Shown here in pieces: positions 13,101 to 22,849 of a stretch of 36,407 nucleotides of DNA (position 1 is the first letter of the stretch; each line of letters opens with the position of its first letter). The position numbers and the translations under genes were made by a program. This stretch comes from Lingula anatina (Eukaryota > Brachiopoda > Lingulata > Lingulida > Lingulidae): positions 5,056-41,462 of the forward strand of contig NW_019773834.1 in the NCBI RefSeq assembly GCF_001039355.2. The letters are read 5' to 3'. A model generated the notes under the pieces. The model was not told where the DNA came from, did no database searches, and saw only the letters and a program-made list of their open reading frames with translations.

Positions 13101-15299
13101 CTATACAGTCTAGGCAAGAAGTACTACTCGTGGTATCAAGCGAGGCAAACATGTAATAGCTTCAATGCAGATCTCATAAAAATGGCAACCAAAGAAATTC
13201 AGACAAAACTTTGGTCGGTTTTTGGTGTTTTGGCGCCTGACGAGCGTTGGATTGGACTGCGGAATAATGTATGGAGATGGGAGTTATGCGGTTAGTATTA
13301 TCAAGAAGTTATATAGAGAAAGACCTTCTCTTTATAACTTCTTGGTATTATCATTGGTTCTTATAATCATTGGGTCTAATTGTTTAACTACATCACACTT
13401 GAGAATTTGATATTACAGTTGAATAAATAGCTTCCAGTTGAATAAACAGCTTTCATTAATATTTTTTATCCTGAATGTGCATTTCAGTAGTCAGATAAAT
13501 TACCAATTTAACAGTAGTTTGATTTTAAATATTGAAAACATACTCTGTGCAGATTAAATGATAATGAAAACGATTTCTTGATCTGTTACTTATAATGCAT
13601 CTTACTATAAATAATTATTCAGTATGCTTGCAAACGGCCGTGAAATAAGAATCAAACGCTAAGAATTAATGGTCCTATTATCTCTTCTAGGTCAAGAACT
13701 AAAAGAATGGCACTGGTCAGATAGGGTGGTTGGAGGAGAATCGAAACATTGTGTCATTCTTGATAATCGCTTACCAGAATTTAGAAGCTGGGAACCAGTA
13801 TCCTGCACGGAAGCGCACAATTTTGTTTGCGAAATTCGAGGAGAGGTACAAAAGAAGGAGGAAAAAGAAAAACACTCAAAAAGCGCAGGCAAGGCAACCA
13901 AATCTTTATTGTGAAAAATCCTTTTAATTTAAAGTATAGTTTGTAATGAAGGTGGCAAATCGCAGTACGAAGCGTTATTTGTTCACCTTAAACGGACATA
14001 CTAAGCGGTTTAACTCGGAAATGATGCACAAAAACGCCACTTTCACAACATCAAACACTCTAAATTAAGAAGACCTAATTCAAATTAACGTCAGACACAC
14101 GACAGCTCTTATCATCTTAACAACTATGATAGCACTCTTCCTCGGTTTGTGTGTCCCTTAAAGCAGGTTTACTAACTGCATCGGTGACTGTTGTAATACA
14201 ACGTTTTTCCCCAACCCATCTACATGTTCCTCTAACTCGTCAAGCGCATTTATTCAATGGTCTTGAAATTGTCAGGATTTATCGAAAAGGGGCTATATCT
14301 GGGTGGTAATTTTAATTAAAAAGGGTTTCAGACAGACCATCAGAAGGGCTTGAACGGAGAAAACCCTTCAGGAAACTCTATTTGAATTGCATTTGTGTTT
14401 TGTAAATAGAGTCTAAATTTTAAGAAAATTTTCAAACTTCATTTCCAGAAAAATCTCAAGATTCCGCCGGTAATGCGTTGGATTTTTGCTTCCGTTCATT
14501 TTACAATAGCTTCAGCCAGAAAGTTAAACTTAACTTTTTGACAAGAATTCAAAATAAATCTACCATAGTCAACTTGATAGTAAAGGCATCGGTCTGAAAC
14601 ATTAGTCATGCACTGACATACGATGTGCTTTATAAGGCCCACACTTCAACTTAGATGTTTAAGAATTGAAAGTCATTTTCTGCTAGAATACTCTGTTCTG
14701 CCAATATTTTATATTTTAACGCTATTATTCTGCATTTGTCAATATAACATTTGTATTTTATTTCAATAGGAACTATAGCAGGGGCATGTGTTGGTGGGTT
14801 AGTGTGTATCATAGCCCTATCCATTGGCATCATCATTTTTGTTCGACGGAGGTGAGCATTTTTTGAACATAAATGAAGCTGTAAATGAAGTTACCGTCAG
14901 AGCTATACTATTGGATTACATTTTATTCTGTTGTTGCTTCAAGTCGGTGATCCTGTACATAAGTATTATTTTTTTACATTTTTATTTACCGTAATACTTA
15001 TCCCCTAGTTAGTGGTTTTAATTGATGATGAGTTTAATAGCTGTTTTAATTTAAAATTAAGATTTTATTTTTAATTAAAATGTTTCAGAAAACAAAAGAC
15101 TCGACAAGAGACAAGAGACGGTGAAAGCCAGGATGCGAGATACTCAGATCTCTACACTACACCAATTAACTTTCAATCTAATTCTTCAGCTCCGGAAGAG
15201 CCTCCACAATACACACGGCTCTTCGTTCTCAGTTCCAGTGAATCTCCCTCAAATGAGCCTGAATATGTAAACATAGTTGAGAACGATTCATATGGCTGA
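10186..15299 (+). CDS. Receptor A: two C-type lectin domains, one TM helix, tyrosine-motif tail
   Basis: Exons: 10186-10285, 11968-12219, 12611-12736, 13027-13290, 13691-13888, 14449-14469, 14770-14851 and 15089-15299, 417 residues. Phases agree throughout. Residues 1-29 hold the signal peptide (core IIILVLLSSLIGAVSS). CTLD1 spans exons 2-3 (WIGAR, WTWLDGSPY, KGFICE) but lacks the inner cysteine pair and any EPN/QPD calcium motif. CTLD2 spans exons 4-5 (WIGLRNN, EWHWSD, KHCVIL, VSC, FVCE), also without EPN/QPD. A lysine-rich stalk, a microexon stalk (KSQDSA) and a TM helix at about 322-344 follow, then R-rich juxtamembrane residues. The tail has YSDL (366), YTTP (370), YTRL (389) and YVNI (407). 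pYxN is a known Grb2 SH2 ligand and YxxL resembles half an ITAM/ITIM; the role is inferred. Exon 5 ends at a GC donor, the least certain junction. If that donor is not used, translation stops at 13914 and the protein is soluble. Confidence 0.85.
10990..11290 (-). repeat. Two decayed tRNA-like (SINE-type) fragments in intron 1 of receptor A
   Basis: On the minus strand, GAGTTCGAATCCC (about 11032-11044) resembles a tRNA B box. TCGGTAGCGTGCTTGG, read further upstream on that strand (about 11100-11120), resembles an A box. A second B-box-like CGCGGGTTCGAATATC lies at about 11204-11219, with TGTTAACGTCGTCC upstream of it. Spacing is irregular and no cloverleaf can be folded, so these look like old tRNA-derived SINE pieces, not tRNA genes. 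Confidence 0.35.
11350..11598. mobile_element. Short hAT-like MITE
   Basis: The ends CAGGGGCGGAT and AACCCGCCACTG are imperfect inverted repeats (9 of 11 matching), with the CAG-start typical of hAT termini. The interior is G/C-run rich and non-coding, and the open frame crossing it (11371-11709) is incidental. No clear 8-bp target duplication is visible, so the class is tentative. Confidence 0.5.
11819..11881. repeat. (TAC)n/(TAA)n compound microsatellite
   Basis: A trinucleotide run switching from TAC to TAA units, in intron 1 of receptor A shortly before exon 2. Confidence 0.95.
13889..13914 (+). other. Alternative soluble C-terminus of receptor A (read-through of GC donor)
   Basis: If the GC donor at 13889 (CAG|GCAAGG) is not used, the exon 5 frame continues for a few residues (GKATKSLL) and ends at TGA 13912-13914, giving a secreted two-lectin protein. 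Receptor B has the same layout (GKATQYTTV, then TAA at 21381). AATAAA lies at about 14551 in A and about 21661 in B, so an intronic polyadenylation isoform is possible, but no transcript evidence is available. Confidence 0.45.
14449..14469 (+). CDS. 21-nt stalk microexon of receptor A
   Basis: Bounded by CATTTCCAG and GTAATG, phase 1 on both sides, encoding KSQDSA between split codons. Receptor C has a 21-nt exon with matching sequence, phase and position (33543-33563, KSQVSA), which is strong mutual support. Skipping it keeps the frame, so it may be a cassette exon. Confidence 0.75.
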
Positions 15300-15368
15300 C
15301 TCGTTTTTTTTGTGAGTTAAGTAGTTAGGTTCGTGAACATCGTAAACGAAAGTTTTACCAACACAGGT

Positions 15369-15374
15369 AATAAA
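15369..15374 (+). terminator. Polyadenylation signal AATAAA, receptor A
   Basis: AATAAA about 70 bp after the stop codon at 15299, the first canonical signal downstream. Confidence 0.55.
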
Positions 15375-15604
15375 TATCTAATGATAACCCACAGAACAAA
15401 CTAAACAAAACCTATTCTCATTTCGCAAACTGTGTAAATATGAAAAAGTGAGATCTATTCCATGTTTTTATTTACATAAAAATTCTAAAAATATACGTTG
15501 GCTTTGATTGACATAAATTATAGTGTGATTTGCATTATGAGTAGTATATTATGTAAAGTTCCTAACTTCATGGGTATTTTAAGCTGTTAGATGACGCGAT
15601 AATT

Positions 15605-15740
15605 TTGCCAGACTCGGCTGTGCGATGGTTAGAGCACGGTATTGTATACTTGTATTAAATACAAGCAAAGTCCACTGAAGTTTCTGATTTAATAGGCCTT
15701 AATCGAACTGGGGAATACATGCACCCACGGCGCGAACAGA
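15605..15740 (+). repeat. tRNA-like fragment
   Basis: GTGCGATGGTTAGAGCACGG resembles a tRNA D-arm/A box, and TTAATCGAACTGGGG about 75 bp later resembles a B box. The spacing is too long for a tRNA and no acceptor stem is visible, so it is probably tRNA-derived SINE debris. Confidence 0.3.
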
Positions 15741-16463
15741 GTAAGTCTCGTATCGTTTATTGCCCCGGCGTCCTCTACATAGAAATGACTAAACTGACTG
15801 GAATACCTCTAAATGATTCTTTAATAGGAGTCACAATCTTATTGTCCGGTCATAACCGACCATGTCCATTACCATTTTATCGACTGTTCTATTTCATTAG
15901 CATTTTTATCAATTGTTCTATTAAATCATCATTTCACTGTTAAATCGTTTAATGATGCATGTGTGAATTTCCTAAACATTGACCGTTCATTATCAATAAA
16001 ACCATGATGTGCAATACGCAAATCCGGCGTACTCATTGACTTAATGACAAGTCACCGATAACAATGTATACATACACAAAAGACAAATACCATTTTGTCT
16101 TAAAATTAACTTCACTGAAATAATTAATGCCTACATGCAAAGCGTTTCATAGTCCTGTTATACAGAGTTACAAGTCATATTCCTGGCGTTCTGTGCTCTG
16201 TTGCGTTGTGAGAAAACGGATCGCAATTGGCATTAATTGCTTGTGATAACTTCCTTCTTCATCTGTTGGTAAAATATTCCATTTTGTAGGACAGTTTTTG
16301 ATCCATCAGATCGTTTTCCTCGGTAAAAATGCAAAATGGATGATAATTTCAATAACCACAGCACTTTTCAGATGGGATTTATAGACTTTTATTAATGGAA
16401 TCATCATCTGTCATTAATTTAAATAAAAATGTTGAGCTCGTTATAATTAACATTTTTCTACAG

Positions 16464-16608
16464 AATACATTTATTCAGAGGAGTGTATCGAAGAAAAAAT
16501 GGCTATGAATTGTTGAACCCTTTCCTGGCCACAGAGACTGGTCAAGTCATCACCTTCGGAATCTGCAGAATAACACAGAAAACAATGCGCTTTACTCAAA
16601 TGTCATAA
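16464..16608 (+). pseudogene. Candidate alternative or decayed tail exon between receptors A and B
   Basis: A good acceptor (TTTTTCTACAG) precedes a frame that is open for about 46 codons to TAA at 16606-16608 and matches the phase of receptor A's TM exon (AG|A = Arg). It begins IHLFRGVYRRKNGYELLNPF, a basic juxtamembrane stretch followed by a YELL motif. Farther on, another frame reads NNALYSNVITP, which looks more like a tyrosine motif, suggesting a frameshifted relic. It could be an alternative last exon of A, a remnant of a lost receptor copy, or chance. An AATAAA lies about 215 bp downstream. Confidence 0.3.
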
Positions 16609-17510
16609 CACCTTTATTTTTTCATCGTAATGTCTTGAAATTCTCACTGTTGTGGAAAAATATAAATGCAAGCGTACTTCAAAAGTATTCTTAAAAACTT
16701 GTCATAGCACCAGTGTATTTTTTAAATTGACATTTTTCCTTTTCCGAATTATTATCTTTGCTTTAAATTTTCATGGTGTTCCGATGATATTCAATGCAGG
16801 CACTTTAGAAATACTGATTTTTTAAATAAAAATATAATTATAATATAAAACATAGAAGTATCGTCTTGCTGCAAAGTTTCATCCAACTTTCTGTCACGAT
16901 AGTCAATTTCAAATTTAAAAAAAACATGGACCCAGCACAATTTTGACTTTCATATGTTGTCTGCTATGGCTGTCCTACACAATGTAATTTGCCAAATTTC
17001 AAACCGATCGTAAAAATAGAGATATATTCAATTTATACAAGCTATTTTGCGCTTACTTATGATCTCATACTGGGGATCTCACTGGCTGGTGAAAGTGAAA
17101 CGCTCCTGGGCCTTAAGAATAACTGTGTCTCCTACATTCCTCGGCGTTTGCTCGAGCGATAAGTCTCTGACGGTTGTCTTTTCGTGAATTTTCCAATTTA
17201 ATTCAGGTTGGATAGTTTTGCCGATGGACCAAAAAGTGCATCAGATATAATATGATCTGACTCTTCTAAAAAAAGGAGTGAAACCTGACTCAATGCTTTA
17301 ATGTGAATATTGCGTTCGTATCCATGCATTGTTTTCGAACGCCGCAACTGTGGCAATTTGGAGTAGATAATTCTTTCTTCTGTGCTTTTACATTTTTCTT
17401 ATTATTACCACTACTATCCACTATTACTAGAAATATAATAAAAATAATTAATATTATTTAATATCACAACAACAACAACAGCAGCAATAACAACAACAAT
17501 AATAACAATA

Positions 17511-17511
17511 A

Positions 17512-17570
<59 letters not shown>

Positions 17571-17573
17571 ATA
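17511..17573. repeat. (AAAT)n microsatellite, downstream copy
   Basis: About 62 bp of AAAT units preceded by CAA-rich trinucleotides, at the same place relative to the gene as the shorter run at 9522. Confidence 0.95.
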
Positions 17574-17786
17574 TAAACACTGTTGAATAAACCTGCTGCA
17601 CATTCTTCATTATACATGTATTTGTCAGTATTTGTTTCCCTGATCCGTCGTGTTACGAAAAAATGTCGCATGAACTCTGTTGAATCAATATGAATATCAA
17701 TCTGTGGAGCAACAAGCTGTATACGGGCCTGCGAATGACACGGGACTGATCGAATTTTTTAAGCTATTGTCAAGATTCAGGGACGT

Positions 17787-17796
17787 TATATATAAG
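17787..17796 (+). promoter_or_regulatory. Candidate TATA element upstream of receptor B
   Basis: TATATATAAG lies 474 bp before the ATG; the aligned receptor A flank has ATTATATAGT (9751). A leader of more than 400 nt, or a 5' intron, would be needed, so this is weak. An ETS-like AGGAAGTGA follows at about 17952. Confidence 0.2.
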
Positions 17797-18260
17797 AGTG
17801 CTCAATTTCACGTGCAACCATAGTCACAGTGGAGAAAATGGATTTTCCTTTCTCATATGAAAGAAAAAAGAAGTATAAGTTTACAACATGTCAACGCATG
17901 ATTCGAAATCAGAGGCCCTTTTTAAGGAGGCGAATGAGTCATAATGAGCACCAGGAAGTGACCTAATTTTACATGCACCCGTGTACCGGTATGTCGATAA
18001 TATTGTTTTATGTTTTATAATGCCCCACTTCTCATGTTAGCGACATGTGACCGTGTGTAAAAGGTTTACTGCGTGTTGATTGACTTGATTGACTTCTAAG
18101 ACACTTACACAGCGTGAAGAGTGGAATCTGTTTTTAACTGAGGATGACGTAAGCGTCCTCGACATCAACCTCAAGTGACAACCCTCAGCTAATTAAGACT
18201 CAAGACCGCGGAGACAGGACCTAGCACTGAGCCTGACGCCAAGCCAGTGAGAGTGACCAG

Positions 18261-21200
18261 ATGGCGGGTTTAGTGTATGAAAGTGACAGGAGAGACATTA
18301 TCGTTATTCTAGTGTTTCTTTCCTCTCTCATCGGAGCTGTCAGCAGTGAGAGTACTGGTACAGGTACGTGTGCCCCCCTGCCCCCTGCCCCCCCCCCCCC
18401 TCTTCGACACCTCCCTTTGCTTTGTGTTTTTTTTATACATGTACCACCCATTTGTCAGATTCTCACACCTAAGTCTTAAACTCTTCTCATAGCTTCGTTA
18501 TTCATAGCTGGCGTATAGCTGGCGTTTTTATTCTACAGCAAAAAATACTTTTCGTTATGGATATCAGTACCAGGTTATGGTCAGGTCATAGCTAAGTAAA
18601 CTTTAGTATTGACATAGCCCCGTATTCGACTCCTCCGAATGTCTGCCGTCACGTACATTGTATAAGCCAACCCGGCCCCTCCCCCAAATTCATTTCTAGT
18701 GCTATCAACACACGTACATGTACTTCCTCCTTCCCTCCTAAGTCTCTCTGTCGTCATTAACCCCTTCCCCCGGGGGTCATAGTGCCCCTAAGAGCCGCAC
18801 TCAACCNNNNNNNNNNNNNNNNNNNNNNNNNCCCCCCCCCCCCCCCCCCCCCCCCCCCCCCACCCACCACACACACACACACACACACAAACCTCTTGGC
18901 TCACTCTGGCAACACTGCCCTTCTCCTGTGGGCTCTAAGAAGTCGGTTCACTCCCACTCTGTTGTCATTAATCCCACTTACATGTATCCCTGTACCCTAC
19001 TCCATTCAAAGTCTATTCCCCAGTCTGTGGAAGCCACTGTGACAGTTTAGCTTGTATTCAGAATCAATTTGACCCCTTTCCCTTCCCAAAACGTGTCACT
19101 AATGAAGGATTTATTTACGTTTGCGTACATATATACACAGTACAATCTTGGTAGATAACACTATATTAACAAAAGTGCTGGGTAAAGTCACAACGAGTTT
19201 ATAGTATAAAAATATAACTTGCGACTTCTACATTCACCAGTAAAACACATACTTGGGTACGTGAGAAGCAACTTTCTCGTACATTAATTAACGTCCTGAT
19301 GCAAATACTGAATATTAACACCCGTGATAACGTTTACCACGTTAACTAAAGTATTTTATTACTTATAATTATGAAGAGACATATTATAAGTATAGCTGTT
19401 TAAACCCAGTTAAGAACACTATGGGTAGTGTATATCTCAGATATACTATCTGGTATATTCAGAATCCCACAGCCAATCTTATATCACAATGTGATGCTAA
19501 TTTCTCCCGATTTGTGTATTAACCATGTAGTAAATAGGGCATTTTCCTCTTTTAGAAAAATGCGCAGCAAAATATAAAGATTGCTTTTGCGAAGACGACC
19601 ACTGCTTCTTCACAGTTGATAAAAATATTACCTTCAGCGCTGCTGAGCAGTATTGTCTTGAACAGGGCGGACATCTAGCGACAGTTCGGAGTGCAAACGG
19701 GCAGCGGAGACTACATGGGATAGCTGGAGAAAGACGTGTTTGGATTGGTGCTAGAGAGCACGTGATGTCGACATGGACGTGGTTGGACGGTTCTCCATAT
19801 ATCCCAAGTCCTAGTTCGTTTCATTTTCTCAAAGGGTTTACAGCATTTTCTCAAAGGAATTACATTATTGGACTAAATTATAACGCCTATTTGTTGCGGC
19901 ATACGGTTATATCATAACATAATCGTGAAATGAAACTTTTTGTCTAACAAAAGCTCTATTAAAACGGGTGCCCATTTATTCCTTTTTACTTTACATGCTG
20001 CTATCTATGTCATTTTATGCAAACGCTAGTAAATCTATTTTGAATCATTCAGCTCATGCAGATCCATCCATTTAAAAAAATATCATTTACTAAGTTCATT
20101 GATTTTTTACTTTTAAAATTGTTGAAAAATTAAAAATTAATCGATTGAAAATGTATCTCGAAATGCAACTTTCTATGTTGACATCTCTTTAAACCAATGC
20201 ATGGATCTGATGTTTTCTACATGTAGGTGGTTTCAATCAATTTGATACCTCAAACAGCGAGTCCACAGCTGTGATGCTTTCAAGGAGCAGGAGGCAGTGG
20301 ACTTGGAAATCAAGCTTTAAATTTATAGAAAAAGGTTTTATTTGCGAAACAGGTGCGTTATAACACCCTTTTAAATAATTAAGATCACATAAGTGAAGAT
20401 GTTTTAAAACTGTATATTTCCATTGAAGAATCATTTCAGTTTTAATAACCAGTCTGTAAATTTTAATATGTTATCGTAGGCCTAATAGGCAACAACATGC
20501 ACTCTCGAGAAAAGGAATAAATTTGAAAGCAGGTAAATGAATGATTGAAGAAATAAAGACTAAAAAACTCAAATTATTTAGTACATTGTCTATAAGACTG
20601 GTTTAACGCAATGTGCAAACTTTTGACTAATTTGTCTTCCCTACAGGTAAACTCGGAGAGAATATGAACTGTCCTACCAGCAATGACGATAACGTCGTGG
20701 TATATGAATTGGATGGTCGTTGTATTCTATACAGTCTAGGCAAGCAGTACTACTCGTGGTATCACGCGAGGCAAACATGTTTCAACTGGAATGCTGATCT
20801 CATTAAAATGTCTACCGAAGTATTTCAGACAAAACTTTTGTCGGTTTTTGGTGTTTTGTCACCCGACGAGCGTTGGATTGGACTGCGGAATAATATATGG
20901 AGATGGGAGTCGAGCGGTTAGTATCAACATTGGATCTTATTTGCGTCTAATTGCGGAACTACATCACACCGTTTTAACAGTATTTCGATTTGAAACATTT
21001 AAGACGTACCCCATGCAGATGAAATAATTATAAAAAACGATTTCTCGATCTGTTACTAAGAATGGGCTAACCAGAAATTCTCATTGAGTATGCTAGCGAG
21101 CGGCCAAAACATCAGAATCGAACTGTGATAATTAATGATACCATTATCTCTTCTAGGCCAAGAACTAAAAGAATGGCACTGGTCAGATAGGGTGGTTGCA

Positions 21201-22677
21201 GGAGAATCGAAACATTGCATCATTCTTGATAATCGCTTACCAGAATTAAGAAGCTGGAAACCAGTATCCTGCACAGAAGAGCACAGCTTTGTTTGCGAAA
21301 TTCAAGGAAAGGCGCAGAAGAAAGAGGGAAAAGAAAAGCACCCAAAAAGCGAAGGCAAGGCAACTCAGTATACAACTGTATAAGAGTTGAGAAGCCTCCG
21401 CGGAAGTCTGTGCTCTCTGGGTGCTTTTCTAGTTATAGGTGTTTTCATATATGTTCTTTTTATAATAATATTACATTTTTTAATTTCTTCAGCAATATCC
21501 TCATATTTTCCTCAAATGTGTGTTATTGCTTTTATTTGCCATTATCTAAACTGTTTTTTTTAAATATATTTATTCTTTTATTTTTATTTATTATTATTAT
21601 TTTTATTGTAAAAATATCATGATAACGTGATTCTATACCATCGTCCAAAAATACCTGGTAATAAAATGATTAAAGAGAGATTTAATGTAAAATATCTTTA
21701 CAGGTGCACCATCGCAGGGCAATGTGGTCGGTATAGCAGCAGGCGTCGTGGTAGCAGTTCTTGTTATAATTGCTGTAGTGGTGCTCGTGGTGATTTACAA
21801 GCGACGTAAAAGGTGGGCCAGTAGGTCTGAAAAAAAAACTTGTCTAAGCTATTACTAACTCATTCTCTCTGTCTTTTTTAAGTTTTTTTACTGTTGTTCC
21901 TGTTTCTACTCATACTTGCCTTTGTCTAAACATTTTTGATATTTGAAATAGGCCTACTCAAAAAGAATAACGCTAGGAATAATATATTATGTATTGCTTA
22001 ACTGATATTGCACTTTTTGTACCTAGAAATTGCCTTAATCGAACATTTAATATTTGAAATACATAAAAAGAATAACAAAGGACTAATTAATTATGCATTG
22101 CCTAATTGATATTGTACTCTTTTTACTAGATCTTGTCTTAATCGTAACATTAAATATTTAAAATACACAAAAAGAATAACGACAGGTATAATTGTATTAT
22201 GCATTGCTTAATTGATATTGTTCTTACGCTGGAAATAATTTGTTTACACACAGGGCGGCTCAGGCTAGTGACGGTGTTCAATATTCAGAAATTCCTCGAA
22301 GTGGCGTACAGGACAAAAACACAAACCAAGACACTTACGCCTATGCTTCCACCGTTCTTCCAGCAAATTGTACGAAAGATACTACGGATGCAAGTGCGTA
22401 CAGTTACGCAACACCCCGTGTACGCATGGCACCTCTCGGTCTCGAGGACGAGAATGCGTACGCATACGCAACAAATAACCCATCTAAACATACTGGCAAG
22501 GCAGCAGTGACAGACATCAAAATTTCAGATGGACCGAAGAAGGATAACGCAAATAGTGATCGAGATGAGGATGTGAGCCGTTTATACAGCAAACCGAATA
22601 AAGCCAAGAATAGAAATGTAGACGAAACACAGAATTTTGTAGAGCTAAAGGAAAACGAATTATATAATCACGAGTGA
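18261..22677 (+). CDS. Receptor B: two C-type lectin domains, one TM helix, ITIM-bearing tail
   Basis: Exons: 18261-18363, 19556-19807, 20227-20352, 20647-20916, 21157-21354, 21704-21812 and 22254-22677, 493 residues, all phases consistent. Signal peptide core IIVILVFLSSLIGAVSS. The two CTLDs are near-copies of receptor A's, again without EPN/QPD calcium motifs and with the inner cysteine pair missing in CTLD1. A's unusual cysteine in WELCG is serine here (WESSG). Exon 5 ends in the GC donor AAG|GCAAGG. The stalk (GAPSQGN) and TM helix (about 325-348, Val-rich) share one exon. The tail starts with a canonical ITIM, VQYSEI (361-366), then three diads YAYAS, YSYAT and YAYAT (381-426) spaced about 20 residues, LYSKP (464) and VELKENELYNHE at the end. 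ITIMs recruit SH2 phosphatases in vertebrates; an inhibitory role is inferred. Intron 1 contains a 25-N assembly gap. Confidence 0.87.
18807..18861. other. Assembly gap (25 N) plus poly-C run
   Basis: Bases 18807-18831 are N, followed by about 29 C and then a short CA run, in intron 1 of receptor B. The true length here is unknown; homopolymer failure is the likely cause. The open frame crossing it is meaningless. Confidence 0.98.
21940..22232. repeat. Tandem repeat of about 105 bp (2.7 copies) in the last intron of receptor B
   Basis: Units share AATATTTGAAATACATAAA, AAAGAATAAC and ATGCATTGCTTAATTGATAT at offsets of about 110 and 103 bp. The array ends about 20 bp before the acceptor of the tail exon (TTTACACACAG|GG). 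Confidence 0.8.
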
Positions 22678-22831
22678 TTTGAAAAAGAGATTTATCACAG
22701 AACAATTACTTTCATAAATTTCAGTTTTATCATGTTTTTTTTTTTACTTGAAGAGCTTGTCATATGCAAACGCCAAATAGCTTGAGTTACAGTGTAAATG
22801 CTTGGTGAATATATTGCTTTTGTAACTTTCA

Positions 22832-22837
22832 AATAAA
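22832..22837 (+). terminator. Polyadenylation signal AATAAA, receptor B
   Basis: Canonical AATAAA about 155 bp after the stop at 22677. Confidence 0.6.
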
Positions 22838-22849
22838 TTTTGTGGCTTA

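Larger units (their letters stand above)
8620..13899 (+). repeat. Segmental duplication, upstream copy (promoter region to exon 5 of receptor A)
   Basis: This stretch matches 17210-21365 through the 5' flank, leader, exons 1-5 and much of the introns. Anchors include TGTGCTTTTACATTTTTCTT (9220 vs 17382), the leader ending GAGTGACCAG before each ATG, and near-identical exons 2-5. Intron 1 is much less alike, with different repeats in the two copies. Homology ends abruptly just after GGCAAGGCAAC at the end of exon 5. Boundaries on the left are approximate. Confidence 0.85.
15380..17200. other. Spacer between receptors A and B
   Basis: Apart from the tRNA-like fragment and the candidate tail exon listed here, this AT-rich stretch has no supported gene. 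The open frame at 15719-15943 has no recognisable features. Confidence 0.55.
17210..21365 (+). repeat. Segmental duplication, downstream copy (promoter region to exon 5 of receptor B)
   Basis: Counterpart of 8620-13899. Exon sizes are identical for exons 2, 3 and 5. Exon 4 is 6 nt longer here. Intron positions are the same and intron sequence is still alignable near most exons. Homology stops after GGCAAGGCAAC at 21365. Confidence 0.85.

Noticed and set aside
14452-14472. Joining receptor A exon 5 directly at GTACAA (13852) to the TM exon
   Set aside because: Gives phase 0 where the TM exon and microexon need phase 1; receptor B has GCGCAG there, so it is not conserved.
15605-15740. Functional tRNA gene
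   Set aside because: A-box and B-box-like words are too far apart and no cloverleaf forms.
17414-17671. Tyr-Leu-Phe-Ile repeat membrane-like protein
   Set aside because: Translation of an AAAT microsatellite.
18782-19042. Poly-proline protein
   Set aside because: Frame runs through the N gap and a poly-C tract.
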